From contig NZ_JAKVIL010000003.1 of assembly GCF_022601675.1 (NCBI RefSeq), positions 124,001 to 188,000 on the forward strand: 64,000 nucleotides of DNA, read 5' to 3'. The position numbers were made by a program, and so were the translations under genes. The notes beneath the pieces are model-generated. The model worked only from the letters and a program-made list of their open reading frames with translations, was not told the DNA's origin and searched no databases. This document shows positions 54,607 through 63,388 of this stretch, piece after piece. The stretch comes from Ancylobacter gelatini (GTDB lineage Bacteria; Pseudomonadota; Alphaproteobacteria; Rhizobiales; Xanthobacteraceae). The stretch's first letter is position 1. Each line of letters starts with the position of its first letter.

Positions 54607-55305
54607 ATGCCGACCATCGCTCTCGTCGACGACGACCGCAATATCCTCACCTCCGTCTCGATCGCCCTCGAATCCGAAGGCTACCGGATCCAGACCTATA
54701 CGGATGGCGCTACCGCCCTCGACGGTTTCAAGACCAATCCGCCCGACCTCGCCATCTTCGACATCAAGATGCCGCGCATGGACGGGATGGAACTGCTGCG
54801 CCGCCTGCGCCAGAAGAGCGACATGCCGGTGATCTTCCTCACTTCCAAGGACGACGAGATCGACGAATTGTTCGGCCTCAAGATGGGCGCGGACGACTTC
54901 ATCAAGAAGCCGTTCTCCCAGCGCCTGCTGGTCGAGCGCGTCAAGGCGGTGCTGCGCCGCTTCGCACCCAAGGACGGCACCGCCCCGCGCGAGACCGACA
55001 GCGCCAAGGTGCTGGAGCGCGGCCTGCTGCGCATGGACCCCGAGCGCCATACCTGCACCTGGAAGGGCGAGAACGTCACGCTCACCGTGACCGAGTTCCT
55101 GATCCTGCAGGCGCTCGCCACCCGCCCGGGGGTGGTGAAAAGCCGCAACGCGCTGATGGATGCGGCCTATGACGATCAGGTCTATGTCGACGATCGCACC
55201 ATCGACAGCCACATCAAGCGGCTGCGCAAGAAGTTCAAGGTAACGGATGACAGCTTCGAGATGATCGAAACGCTGTATGGTGTCGGCTACCGCTTCAAGG
55301 AGTGA
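54607..55305 (+). CDS. chvI: Response regulator ChvI
   Basis: Start ATG 54607; the frame extends upstream to 54484, but [17 protein letters not shown] is the receiver start. 232 residues: receiver with phospho-acceptor Asp52 ([13 protein letters not shown]), Thr/Lys switch residues ([15 protein letters not shown]), then an OmpR-type winged helix (about 135-230; [17 protein letters not shown] and [17 protein letters not shown]). With the kinase immediately downstream this is the ChvI/ExoS-type system controlling acid response, envelope, exopolysaccharide and pckA in Rhizobiales. Confidence 0.95.
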   Translation: MPTIALVDDDRNILTSVSIALESEGYRIQTYTDGATALDGFKTNPPDLAIFDIKMPRMDGMELLRRLRQKSDMPVIFLTSKDDEIDELFGLKMGADDFIKKPFSQRLLVERVKAVLRRFAPKDGTAPRETDSAKVLERGLLRMDPERHTCTWKGENVTLTVTEFLILQALATRPGVVKSRNALMDAAYDDQVYVDDRTIDSHIKRLRKKFKVTDDSFEMIETLYGVGYRFKE

Positions 55306-55312
55306 GCGCTCG

Positions 55313-57202
55313 TTGCTCGATCCCGATTCCACCCGCGGCGTGACCGACGAGGAAATGCCGCCGGAACAGGGCGGCACAGCCGCGCAGGCGCCCCGCAAGG
55401 CCGGACGGCTCGCCGGGATGCTCGGCGCGCTCCGGCGCGCGCGCAATTTCGTCGCGTTCAAGAGCTTTTCCAGCCTGCGGCGGCGCATCGTCCTGCTCAA
55501 CCTCGCGGGCATGGTGGCGCTGGTTTCCGGCATTCTCTACCTCTCCGAATTCCGCGCCGGCCTGATCGATGCCCGGGTTCAGAGCCTTCTGGTGCAGGGC
55601 GAGATCATCGCCGCCGCCATTGCCGGCTCGGCGCAGGTCGAGACCAATGCCATCACCATCGACCCCGAGCGGCTGCTGGAGCTTCAGGCCGGCGAGAGCT
55701 ACGGGCCGGGCGAGGATGGCTTCGCGCCGCTGGAATTCCCGATCAATCCCGAACGCGTCGCCCAGGTGCTCAAGCGCCTCGTCGAGCCGACCGGCACCAA
55801 TGCCCGCATCTATGACCGCGACGGCGGGCTGCTGCTGGATTCGCGCTCGCTCTATTCCAAGGGCGAGATCCTCCGCTTCGAGATGGCCCCGCCGACCGAG
55901 CGACGGCCGAACTGGTTCGAGAAGACCTGGAACCGGCTGAAGCTCTGGTTCGAGCGCGGCGACCTGCCGCTCTACAAGGATCTCGGCCCCAATAACGGCA
56001 AGGGCTATGCCGAGGTCGCGGACGCCCTAAAGGGACGCAACGCCTATTCGGTGCAGGTGAACGAGCGGGGGCAGGTCATCGTCTCGGTGGCGGTGCCGGT
56101 GCAGCGCTTCCGCGCCATTCTCGGCGCGCTGCTGCTCTCCACCCATAGCGGGGAAATCGAGGAGGCGGTGACGGCGGAGCGCCTCGTCATCGTGCGCGTG
56201 TTCCTTGTCGCCATGGCGGTGATGGTGGTGCTGTCGCTGCTGCTCGCCGGCACCATTGCTGGTCCGGTCCGCAAGCTGGCGGATGCCGCCGAGCGGGTGC
56301 GGCGCCGGACGCGCTCGCGGGTCGAGATTCCCGATTTCACCCGCCGCTCCGACGAGATCGGCCACCTGTCCGGCGCGCTGCGCGACATGACCGATGCGCT
56401 GTATTCGCGCATCGAGGCGATCGAGCGGTTCGCCGCCGACGTCTCGCACGAATTAAAGAATCCGCTGACCTCGCTGCGCTCGGCGGTGGAGACGCTGCCG
56501 CTGGCGAAGTCCGACAACTCACGCGGGCGGCTGCTGGAGGTCATCCAGCACGATGTGAAGCGGCTCGACCGGTTGATCACCGACATCTCCGACGCCAGCC
56601 GCCTCGATGCGGAACTGCAGCGCCAGGAGGCCGAGCCGGTCGACCTGATGCGGCTGCTGACCGCGGTGGCGGGCGTGCATAATGATGTGGTGCGCGGCGA
56701 TGGCTGCGTGGTGAAGCTGACCTTCGATCCGCCCGGCGGTGGGGTGGCCTTCGTGGTGCCGGGTCATGATTCACGGCTCGGCCAAGTGTTCAACAATTTG
56801 ATCGACAATGCCCGCTCCTTCTCGCCCAAGGGCGGGCAGGTGCACGTTACCTGCCGCCGCCTCAAGGATGAGGTCGAGGTGACGGTGGAGGATGACGGGC
56901 CGGGCATTCCGGACCACGCGCTGAACCGCATCTTCGAGCGCTTCTACACCGACCGGCCGGAGGAACAGGGCTTCGGCCAGAATTCCGGCCTCGGTCTTTC
57001 CATCTCGCGGCAGATCATCGAGGCCCATGGCGGGCGCATCTGGGCCGAAAACCGCCCGGTCGAGGCCGCGCCGCCCAAGCCGGTGCGCAAGCGCGCCAGC
57101 CGGGCCAAGGCCGCCGAGGCCGAACCCAGGCCGCAGGCGCGTGAGCCGGAGCCCCGCCTCTCCGGCGGCGCGCGGTTCATCGTCCGGCTGCCGGCGGCGT
57201 GA
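55313..57202 (+). CDS. chvG: Sensor histidine kinase ChvG (ExoS-like)
   Basis: Start is uncertain: TTG 55313 has AAGGAG ten bases upstream; ATG 55355 is the alternative. About 629 residues: TM1 (IVLLNLAGMVALVSGILYL), periplasmic sensor with SLLVQGEIIAAAIAGSAQVE, TM2 (VFLVAMAVMVVLSLLLAGTIA), HAMP, and His379 in FAADVSHELKNPLTSLR; N-box VFNNLIDNARSF and G-box VEDDGPGIPDH follow. Near the end an alanine/proline/lysine-rich insert (KPVRKRASRAKAAEAEPRP) interrupts the ATPase domain before the final strand FIVRLPA. It phosphorylates ChvI. Confidence 0.93.
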   Translation: MLDPDSTRGVTDEEMPPEQGGTAAQAPRKAGRLAGMLGALRRARNFVAFKSFSSLRRRIVLLNLAGMVALVSGILYLSEFRAGLIDARVQSLLVQGEIIAAAIAGSAQVETNAITIDPERLLELQAGESYGPGEDGFAPLEFPINPERVAQVLKRLVEPTGTNARIYDRDGGLLLDSRSLYSKGEILRFEMAPPTERRPNWFEKTWNRLKLWFERGDLPLYKDLGPNNGKGYAEVADALKGRNAYSVQVNERGQVIVSVAVPVQRFRAILGALLLSTHSGEIEEAVTAERLVIVRVFLVAMAVMVVLSLLLAGTIAGPVRKLADAAERVRRRTRSRVEIPDFTRRSDEIGHLSGALRDMTDALYSRIEAIERFAADVSHELKNPLTSLRSAVETLPLAKSDNSRGRLLEVIQHDVKRLDRLITDISDASRLDAELQRQEAEPVDLMRLLTAVAGVHNDVVRGDGCVVKLTFDPPGGGVAFVVPGHDSRLGQVFNNLIDNARSFSPKGGQVHVTCRRLKDEVEVTVEDDGPGIPDHALNRIFERFYTDRPEEQGFGQNSGLGLSISRQIIEAHGGRIWAENRPVEAAPPKPVRKRASRAKAAEAEPRPQAREPEPRLSGGARFIVRLPAA

Positions 57203-57690
57203 GGCTCGCCATGCCGTCAGCCGCCCCCAGCATTCACGCGTCCTGCGTGCGGGTAGGGGAGGCGGGCGTGCTCATTCGCGGCGCGCCGGGCGCGGGCAAG
57301 TCGCGCCTTGCCTTCGCGCTGGTGCTGGCGGGAGGCGCGGGCATGGTGCCGCCGGTGCGCCTCGTCGCCGACGACCGGGTGCTGCTGGCGCGGCGCGGCG
57401 ACCGGCTGTTCGCGAGCGCGCCGCAAAATCTCGCCGGCCTGATCGAGGTACGGGGCGCCGGTATCCGCCGCCTGCCCTTCCTGCCGGAGGCGGCGGTCGA
57501 CCTCGTGGTCGACCTCGATGCCGGGGACGCCGCGCGCCTTCCTGCGGCTTCCGCCCGTTCCGTCGAGCTGGAAGGCATTGATATAAAAAGACTTTCAGCG
57601 CTCGGCTCGGGAGACGTTCTCCAGCAGGTGCTGGCGCTGCTGCTGACCTCGCCGAGCGATGAGGACAGGGTTTTCCCCCCTGCGGAGTGA
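57199..57690 (+). CDS. hprK: HPr kinase/phosphorylase, short alphaproteobacterial form
   Basis: GTG 57199 shares GTGA with the chvG stop (ATG 57211 also possible). 163 residues, about half of the Gram-positive enzyme: only the C-terminal kinase domain is present. P-loop GAPGAGKSR (28-36), the DDRV motif (VADDRVLLARR) and the capping-like IEVRGAGIRRLPF stretch match HprK. It phosphorylates or dephosphorylates HPr at a serine, linking the PTS-Ntr chain to carbon state. In Rhizobiales it regularly follows chvG. Confidence 0.93.
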   Translation: MRLAMPSAAPSIHASCVRVGEAGVLIRGAPGAGKSRLAFALVLAGGAGMVPPVRLVADDRVLLARRGDRLFASAPQNLAGLIEVRGAGIRRLPFLPEAAVDLVVDLDAGDAARLPAASARSVELEGIDIKRLSALGSGDVLQQVLALLLTSPSDEDRVFPPAE

Positions 57691-57836
57691 GCTGTGGCTT
57701 TTTTCCGGCGGGACTTGCCATTCGTGTGCAGTGCAACGATGATGTCGGCCCTGCGCGCGGCGGTAGCGGGTACCGTTTCCCCGGCTGCGCCTCAAGCCAA
57801 GTTGGAGCCGTGCCCGCGGGTGCACGGCGGAGCAGA

Positions 57837-58238
57837 ATGATCGGTCTCGTACTCGTCACCCACGGACACCTGGCCAGCGAGTTCCGCGCGGCGCTGGAAC
57901 ACGTCATGGGTCCCCAAACCCAGATCGAGGCCATCACCATCGGCCCCGACGACGATATCGAGCAGCGGCGGCAGGACATCGTCGATGCGGTGGCCGCGGT
58001 GAACACCTCCGATGGCGTCGTAATTCTCACGGACATGTTCGGCGGCACGCCCTCGAACCTCGCCATTTCGGTGATGAACGCCCCCGATATCGAGGTGCTC
58101 GCCGGCATTAATCTGCCGATGCTGGTCAAGTTGGCGACCGTGCGCGGAGAGGTCTCGCTGGCCGAGGCGGTGGCGCAGGCCCAGGAGGCCGGGCGCAAAT
58201 ACATCAACATCGCCAGCCGCGTTCTTGCGGGTAAGTAA
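57837..58238 (+). CDS. PTS EIIA component, mannose-family type (PTS-Ntr output)
   Basis: Start ATG 57837 with CGGAG upstream; 133 residues. MIGLVLVTHGHLASEF places the phospho-histidine at His9, and VVILTDMFGGTPSNLAISV is the conserved EIIA(Man) loop. No EIIB/EIIC sugar transporter genes follow, so it is probably a regulatory phospho-acceptor receiving phosphate from the HPr encoded two bases downstream. Rhizobial homologues are called ManX or PtsA. Confidence 0.92.
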   Translation: MIGLVLVTHGHLASEFRAALEHVMGPQTQIEAITIGPDDDIEQRRQDIVDAVAAVNTSDGVVILTDMFGGTPSNLAISVMNAPDIEVLAGINLPMLVKLATVRGEVSLAEAVAQAQEAGRKYINIASRVLAGK

Positions 58239-58240
58239 TC

Positions 58241-58528
58241 TTGGCGAGTGATCCGGTGCCGGCCCAGCGCGACCTCGTCATCTCCAACAAGCGCGGCCTC
58301 CACGCCCGCGCCTCCGCGAAATTCGTCCAGACCGTCGAGCGCTTCGACGCCGATGTGCGGGTTTCGCGCTGCGGGGAGACGGTGAGCGGCGCCTCGATCA
58401 TGGGGCTGATGATGCTGGCCGCCGCGCTCGGCACCTCCATCCGCATCGAAGCCACCGGCCCGCAGGCGCAGGAAGCGGTCGACGCGCTCGACGCGCTGGT
58501 TTCCGACCGCTTCGGCGAAGGCGAGTAG
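58241..58528 (+). CDS. Phosphocarrier protein HPr (NPr-like)
   Basis: TTG start at 58241, two bases after the EIIA gene; no ATG fits. 95 residues. His21 in NKRGLHARASAKFV is the phosphorelay histidine, and Ser52 in SGASIMGLMML is the regulatory serine for HprK. It passes phosphate from EI-Ntr to the EIIA proteins. The gene ends convergent with the DUF1353 gene, 11 bp apart. Confidence 0.94.
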   Translation: MASDPVPAQRDLVISNKRGLHARASAKFVQTVERFDADVRVSRCGETVSGASIMGLMMLAAALGTSIRIEATGPQAQEAVDALDALVSDRFGEGE

Positions 58529-58539
58529 CGGCGCTCTCC

Positions 58540-59316
58540 TCAGTAATTGGGGATGACGAAATCGGTGATGATCTTGCCTTTCGGCGGCGGCGCGGTTTTC
58601 TCCCGATCCGGTTCCAGCCGGCGCACCTGAACGGGCTCGGCGGACAACAGGAAGTCCCTCAGCGCCGGCGGCATCCCTTGCGCCGGCATATCCTTGAGCT
58701 GTCGTGTCGTCTTGTCGAGCACGGAGCCCTCGCCGGGGAGGTCGCACTCCGTTCCGGGCTTGCGGTTCCAGATCTTCCGCGCGGTCCAGCCGCGCACCGC
58801 CCGTGAAATGGCGGGGATGAACCGTTCGCTGTTCGGTGCGAGTCCGGCCTTGCGCAGCTCGACGGCGACTTCTTCCAGGATATCGGCCGTCTCGAGGAAG
58901 GTGTACGCGTCGCGCTGCTCGGGCGTGCCGCAGCGGTGCAGGTAGAAAAGCCAGTCATGGATGACGTAGGCCGGGCCCAGTCCCCAGGGGGAGAGCCCCG
59001 GCACTCCCTGAAGGACCTGCGGAATTGACCCGCCATCCGTATAGATGAGACCCGGTTTGATGGTCTTGTTTCCTGAGCTGCGGAAGGTGAGGGAATCGGT
59101 CCCCGGCCGGAAGATGAAACGGTTGTCCTTCGCCCATTCCACCGTGACGCGCCCCGACAGGCGCGGCGTGACCTTGACCGTCGGGTCGGGGGCGGGGGTC
59201 ATGCGCCGCGCGGCGCTGCATGAAGCCGCCGTCACCGCGAGTGCCGCCGCGAGGGCGAGGCGTGAGACGATCTGCCGACACCTGCCGCGCCGGCCCGCTG
59301 CAATCCCCGCGCCCAT
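58540..59316 (-). CDS. DUF1353 putative lipoprotein
   Basis: 258 residues, ATG 59316. The leader SRLALAAALAVTAASC looks like a lipoprotein signal, with Cys33 lipidated (lipobox AASC is imperfect). The DUF1353 domain is about 50-160: IYTDGGSIPQVLQGVPGLSPWG then AYVIHDWLFYLHRCGT, with a conserved HDWLY-like motif also seen in phage-associated DUF1353 proteins. The function is unknown. The tail (200-258) is proline/lysine-rich and ends KGKIITDFVIPNY. Confidence 0.8.
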   Translation of the reverse strand: MGAGIAAGRRGRCRQIVSRLALAAALAVTAASCSAARRMTPAPDPTVKVTPRLSGRVTVEWAKDNRFIFRPGTDSLTFRSSGNKTIKPGLIYTDGGSIPQVLQGVPGLSPWGLGPAYVIHDWLFYLHRCGTPEQRDAYTFLETADILEEVAVELRKAGLAPNSERFIPAISRAVRGWTARKIWNRKPGTECDLPGEGSVLDKTTRQLKDMPAQGMPPALRDFLLSAEPVQVRRLEPDREKTAPPPKGKIITDFVIPNY

Positions 59317-59394
59317 CCCCGTCTCCCGTTCCCCTCGAAAAGGTGCGGTGAGTCGTCACTGCACGCAATGGGAGTGGCGGGTGCGGAGTGTCAC

Positions 59395-59410
59395 ATAAAG
59401 ACATCTTTAT
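59395..59410. promoter_or_regulatory. Palindromic operator upstream of ahcY (SahR-like)
   Basis: ATAAAGAC-ATCTTTAT is an inverted repeat matching at 7 of 8 positions, about 86 bp before the ahcY ATG and in an AT-rich pocket. From memory, ArsR-type SahR regulators, which sense S-adenosylhomocysteine, bind near-identical ATAAAGATATCTTTAT-like sites before ahcY and methionine-cycle genes in Proteobacteria. No sahR gene is in the window. Confidence 0.55.
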
Positions 59411-59495
59411 ATCGTTATTGTATTCCCGAGCGGGGGCTGCTATCACCCCGGCAGAAAAACTCGTCCGGGCAGAACAGGCAGCAAGGGAATCCATC

Positions 59496-60902
59496 ATGGC
59501 CGTCGCCAGCGAATCCATCGTCAAAGACCTCAGCCTCGCCGCTTTCGGCCGCAAGGAGATCGATCTCGCCGAGACCGAAATGCCGGGCCTGATGGCGATC
59601 CGCGCCGAGTACGGCCCCTCGCAGCCGCTGAAGGGCGCGCGCATTGCCGGCTCGCTGCACATGACCATCCAGACCGCCGTGCTGATCGAGACGCTGAAGG
59701 CTCTCGGCGCGGATGTGCGCTGGGTGTCGTGCAACATCTTCTCGACCCAGGACCACGCCGCCGCCGCGATCGCCGCTGCCGGCATCCCGGTCTTCGCCTT
59801 CAAGGGCGAGACGCTGAAGGAGTACTGGGACTTCACCGCCAAGCTGTTCGACTGGCATGGCGGCGGCGTTCCCAACATGATCCTGGACGATGGCGGTGAC
59901 GCCACCATGCTGGTGCATCACGGCCTGCGCGCCGAGAAAGGCGACACCGCCTTCCTCGACAAGCCGGAATCCGAGGAAGAGGAAATCTTCTTCGCGCTGA
60001 TCAAGAAGCTGTTGGCCGAGAAGCCGAAGGGCTGGTTCGCCGAAGTCGCCGCCGCCATCAAGGGCGTCTCGGAAGAGACCACCACGGGCGTGCACCGTCT
60101 CTACAAGCTGGCCGAGCAGGACAAGCTGCTGTTCCCGGCGATCAACGTGAACGATTCGGTCACCAAGTCGAAGTTCGACAACCTCTATGGCTGCCGTGAA
60201 TCGCTGGTCGACGCCATCCGTCGGGGCACCGACGTGATGCTGGCCGGCAAGGTCGCCTTCGTCGCCGGCTTCGGCGATGTAGGCAAGGGCTCGGCCGCCT
60301 CGCTGCGCCAGGCCGGCGCGCGCGTCATCGTCTCGGAAGTCGATCCGATCTGCGCGCTGCAGGCGTCGATGGAAGGCTATGAGGTCGCGACCATCGAGGA
60401 CGCGTTCTCCCGCGCGGATATCTATGTGACCTGCACCGGCAACCGCGACATCATCACCGTCGAGCACATGCGGCAGATGAAGGACCGGGCGATCGTCTGC
60501 AACATCGGCCATTTCGACAATGAGATTCAGGTCGCGGGCCTGAAGAACTTCAAGTGGACCAACATCAAGCCGCAGGTCGACGAGATCGAGTTCCCGGGCG
60601 GCAGCCGCATCATCCTGCTGTCGGAAGGCCGCCTCGTGAACCTCGGCAACGCGATGGGCCATCCGTCCTTCGTGATGTCGTCCTCGTTCTCCAACCAGAC
60701 GCTGGCGCAGATCGAGCTGTGGGCCAACCCCGGCAAGTATGACCGCAAGGTCTACACCCTGCCGAAGGTGCTGGACGAGAAGGTCGCCGCGCTGCACCTC
60801 GAAAAGCTGGGCGTGAAGCTCACCAAGCTGCGCCCCGAGCAGGCCGATTATATCGGCGTGCCGGTCGCCGGCCCGTTCAAGCCGGATCACTACCGCTACT
60901 GA
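59496..60902 (+). CDS. ahcY: Adenosylhomocysteinase
   Basis: Start ATG 59496 ([20 protein letters not shown]), 468 residues, typical for Proteobacteria; the frame is open upstream to 59388, but that part crosses the operator. The enzyme hydrolyses S-adenosylhomocysteine to adenosine and homocysteine, clearing the product of methyl transfers. Visible: [43 protein letters not shown] site [13 protein letters not shown], and the C-terminal KPDHYRY that closes the neighbouring active site in the tetramer. Confidence 0.97.
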   Translation: MAVASESIVKDLSLAAFGRKEIDLAETEMPGLMAIRAEYGPSQPLKGARIAGSLHMTIQTAVLIETLKALGADVRWVSCNIFSTQDHAAAAIAAAGIPVFAFKGETLKEYWDFTAKLFDWHGGGVPNMILDDGGDATMLVHHGLRAEKGDTAFLDKPESEEEEIFFALIKKLLAEKPKGWFAEVAAAIKGVSEETTTGVHRLYKLAEQDKLLFPAINVNDSVTKSKFDNLYGCRESLVDAIRRGTDVMLAGKVAFVAGFGDVGKGSAASLRQAGARVIVSEVDPICALQASMEGYEVATIEDAFSRADIYVTCTGNRDIITVEHMRQMKDRAIVCNIGHFDNEIQVAGLKNFKWTNIKPQVDEIEFPGGSRIILLSEGRLVNLGNAMGHPSFVMSSSFSNQTLAQIELWANPGKYDRKVYTLPKVLDEKVAALHLEKLGVKLTKLRPEQADYIGVPVAGPFKPDHYRY

Positions 60903-60925
60903 GAGCGGCAGCCGGAACATCATGC

Positions 60926-60950
60926 AAAGGCCGGGCTCGTCCCGGCCTTT
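60926..60950 (+). terminator. Strong terminator after ahcY
   Basis: AAAGGCCGGG-CTCGT-CCCGGCCTTT is a perfect 10-bp stem with a 5-base loop, 23 bases after the ahcY stop. The flanking A and T runs let it serve both ahcY and the convergent acetyltransferase gene ending at 60973. Confidence 0.9.
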
Positions 60951-60972
60951 GTCGTTCTGGCGGGCGGCGCGC

Positions 60973-61461
60973 TCACAACTCCTTCTGCATCAGCACCAGA
61001 TCGAGCCGCTGGCCGAATTTGGTGCCGATGCCGGGCATGTAGCCGGTCTCGACGAAGCCGAGCCGCTCATGCAGCCTCACCGATACCTGATTGCCGCCGG
61101 TGATGGCGCCGATCATCACCTTCTTGTCCAGCGCGCGGGCCGGCGCGAACAGTGCCTCCACCAGCCGGGCGCCGACGCCCTTGCCGCGCGCGGCCTGTGC
61201 GACATAGACCGAATGCTCGACGCTGACCCGGTAGCCGTCGAAGGGCCGGAAATCGCCGAAGCTGGCATAGCCCAGCACCTCGCCATCCCGCGCCGCCACC
61301 AGGACGGGATAGCGTTTCGTGCGGCGGTCGGCGAGCCAGGCCTGCCGGTTGGCGAGATTGACCAGCGTGTCGTTCCAGATCGCGGTCGAGTTGACCACCG
61401 CGTCATTGTAGATGGCGAGGATGGCGGGCAGATCGGCCTCGGTCGCGTCGCGTAGGATCAT
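60973..61461 (-). CDS. GNAT acetyltransferase, phosphinothricin N-acetyltransferase-like
   Basis: Start ATG 61461 (MILRDATEADLPAILAIYND); 162 residues. The acetyl-CoA loop AQAARGKGVGARLVEAL and the final strand HERLGFVETGYMPGIGTKFG match the PAT/Bar/YncA-like group, which acetylates phosphinothricin, methionine sulfoximine or related amino acid analogues. The specific substrate cannot be told. The frame upstream of 61461 is open but compositionally a shadow. Convergent with ahcY across the terminator. Confidence 0.88.
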   Translation of the reverse strand: MILRDATEADLPAILAIYNDAVVNSTAIWNDTLVNLANRQAWLADRRTKRYPVLVAARDGEVLGYASFGDFRPFDGYRVSVEHSVYVAQAARGKGVGARLVEALFAPARALDKKVMIGAITGGNQVSVRLHERLGFVETGYMPGIGTKFGQRLDLVLMQKEL

Positions 61462-61672
61462 GTCGGCACCTTGCAGGGAATCGGATCGGCAGTCGTCCAG
61501 CATAGCCGGCGGCGCGTGATCCGGCCCGCCTTGCGTAGCGCTGTCGGCATCGTGAAGGGCGGGCGGCGGTCGAATTTCGTGGCGTTGCGCTGGAATCGCC
61601 GCAATCGGCCTCCATATTTCAACGAAAGCAAACACCCGGCCGGACATCCGGCATGGGAGAAAAGGGAGAGGT

Positions 61673-61984
61673 ATGACTGCCAACGATCCGTTCGGTGGAA
61701 TGCGCTTCACAGTGCGGCGTGTCAGTTTCTGGCAGGTCGCGATTGTGGTGGCCGTGGCGCTCGCGGTGGGCACCGCCCTTGCCGTGGTCGCGGCCAGCGT
61801 GTTCCTGATCCTGCTCCCGGTCGTGGCGATCGCGGGGCTGGCCTACAAGCTGTTCGGCGGCCGCAAGGCGACGACCCGCGCCCCGTCGGGGGCCACGGTG
61901 ATCGACGCGGAATACCGCGTGCTGTCCAGCGAGGAAGCCGCGCGCGAGAGCACGAAATGGGATGACGGGCGCCGCATCCGCTGA
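61673..61984 (+). CDS. Small membrane protein of unknown function
   Basis: 103 residues, ATG 61673 with GGGAGAGG upstream. A long hydrophobic region (about 18-58, VAIVVAVALAVGTALAVVAA then VFLILLPVVAIAGLAYKLF) makes two adjacent membrane helices; the C-terminal 40 residues are polar and charged (ATVIDAEYRVLSSEEAARE). I recognise no family. Stands alone between the acetyltransferase and fpr genes. Confidence 0.75.
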   Translation: MTANDPFGGMRFTVRRVSFWQVAIVVAVALAVGTALAVVAASVFLILLPVVAIAGLAYKLFGGRKATTRAPSGATVIDAEYRVLSSEEAARESTKWDDGRRIR

Positions 61985-62007
61985 GCGGGCGGCGCCTCGC
62001 CGCGTCC

Positions 62008-62781
62008 TCACTTCTCGACGAATGCCTTCTCGATCACGAAGTCGCCCGGCTCGGTGGTCGAGCCTTCCTCGAAGCCGCGATCCTTGAGGATCACGCGCAT
62101 GTCGTCGAGCAGTTGCGGGCTTCCGCACAGCATCACGCGGTCGTCTTCCTTGGCCAGGGGCGGCAGGCCGAGATCGGCGAACAGCTTGCCCGAGGTGATC
62201 AGGTCGGTGATGCGGCCCTGATTGTGAAATTCCTCGCGGGTCACGGTCGGGTAATAGATCAGCTTTTCCAGCACCAGCTCGCCGAAGAACTCGTTGCTCG
62301 GCAGCTCTTCCTCGATCAGTTCGCGATAGGCGAGTTCGCCCACCGTCCGCACGCCGTGGACCAGGATGACCTTCTCGTAATTCTCGTAGGTCTCGGGGTC
62401 CTTGATCAGGCTGAGGAAGGGCGCCAGCCCGGTTCCCGTGGCGAGCAGGTAGAGGCGGCGGCCGGGGACGAGATAGTCCACCAGCAGCGTACCCGTCGGC
62501 TTGCGCCCGACGATCACCTCGTCGCCGACCTTGAGGTGCTGAAGCTTGGATGTCAGCGGGCCGTTCGCCACCTTGATCGAGAAGAACTCCAGCGTTTCCT
62601 CGTAATTGGCGCTGGCGATGGAATAGGCGCGCAGCAGCGGCTTGCCCTCCACCTCCAGCCCGATCATCACGAACTGGCCGTTCTTGAACCGCAGCGCGGG
62701 GTCGCGCGTGGTGGTGAAGGTGAAGAGATTGTCCGTCCAGTGATGGACGGAAAGAACCCGTTCGCGATGCAGATTGCTCAT
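62008..62781 (-). CDS. fpr: Ferredoxin--NADP+ reductase
   Basis: 257 residues, ATG 62781. The FAD-binding RAYSIASANYEETLEFF (R-x-Y-S pattern) and phosphate-contact KPTGTLLVDYL are followed by the NADP fold ATGTGLAPFLSLIKDP, VHGVRTVGELAY and MLCGSPQLLDDMR, ending IEKAFVEK, as in bacterial Fpr. It moves electrons between NADPH and ferredoxin or flavodoxin, aiding oxidative-stress defence and iron-sulfur metabolism. Divergent from the glyoxalase-like gene. Confidence 0.95.
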   Translation of the reverse strand: MSNLHRERVLSVHHWTDNLFTFTTTRDPALRFKNGQFVMIGLEVEGKPLLRAYSIASANYEETLEFFSIKVANGPLTSKLQHLKVGDEVIVGRKPTGTLLVDYLVPGRRLYLLATGTGLAPFLSLIKDPETYENYEKVILVHGVRTVGELAYRELIEEELPSNEFFGELVLEKLIYYPTVTREEFHNQGRITDLITSGKLFADLGLPPLAKEDDRVMLCGSPQLLDDMRVILKDRGFEEGSTTEPGDFVIEKAFVEK

Positions 62782-62945
62782 TTACAAACCGTCTAAGTGG
62801 AAACCCAGCGAAGAACTGAGGGTGCATGTAAATCGTGGCTCGGGTTTAATCCGCAAATGGGCGGTTGTCGACCCTTGTCGACGCCGGGCAGCCATGGTCT
62901 TTCGCGTGCGGGACGGCATCGGGCCGGCGGCGCGGGGAGGGTGTC

Positions 62946-63368
62946 ATGTTCAGCCATATCATCGTCGGGGCCCGCGATCTGGAGCGGATGACGGCGTTCT
63001 ACGCGGCGGTGCTGGCGCCGCTCGGGCTGGTGCGCGACTTCACCTATGAGGATACCGGGGCGGCCGGCGCGACCTGGATCGTGCCCGGCAAGCCGTGGCA
63101 GCAGTTCTTCGTGCAACTGCCGTTCAACGGTCTGCCCGCGACCTGGGGCAATGGCACGCAGGTGAGCTTTGCCGCGCCCACGCCGGCGGCGGCAGCAGCG
63201 GCCTGGCAGGCGGCGATCGATCAGGGCGGCCGCGACGAAGGCGCGCCCGGCCTGCGCCCGCATTATGGGCCGGATTATTACGCCGCCTATTGCCGGGATC
63301 CCGAAGGCAACAAGCTGTGCTTCGTGCACACGGCGGAACTGGCGCGCTGGGGAATCACGGCCGACTGA
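62946..63368 (+). CDS. VOC family protein (glyoxalase/bleomycin-resistance fold)
   Basis: Start ATG 62946 with GGGGAGGG upstream; 140 residues. HIIVGARDLERMTAFYAAVLAPLGL is the first beta-alpha-beta module, and YYAAYCRDPEGNKLCFVH the final strand with a conserved glutamate-type metal position. The family includes glyoxalases, fosfomycin and bleomycin resistance proteins and dioxygenases, so the name gives fold, not function. Confidence 0.88.
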   Translation: MFSHIIVGARDLERMTAFYAAVLAPLGLVRDFTYEDTGAAGATWIVPGKPWQQFFVQLPFNGLPATWGNGTQVSFAAPTPAAAAAAWQAAIDQGGRDEGAPGLRPHYGPDYYAAYCRDPEGNKLCFVHTAELARWGITAD

Positions 63369-63388
63369 CGCCCTTGCCGTCCCGCGCC

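Noticed and set aside
59317-59495. SAM or SAH riboswitch upstream of ahcY
   Set aside because: I could not find a matching set of conserved stems; the palindrome at 59395 explains regulation more simply.
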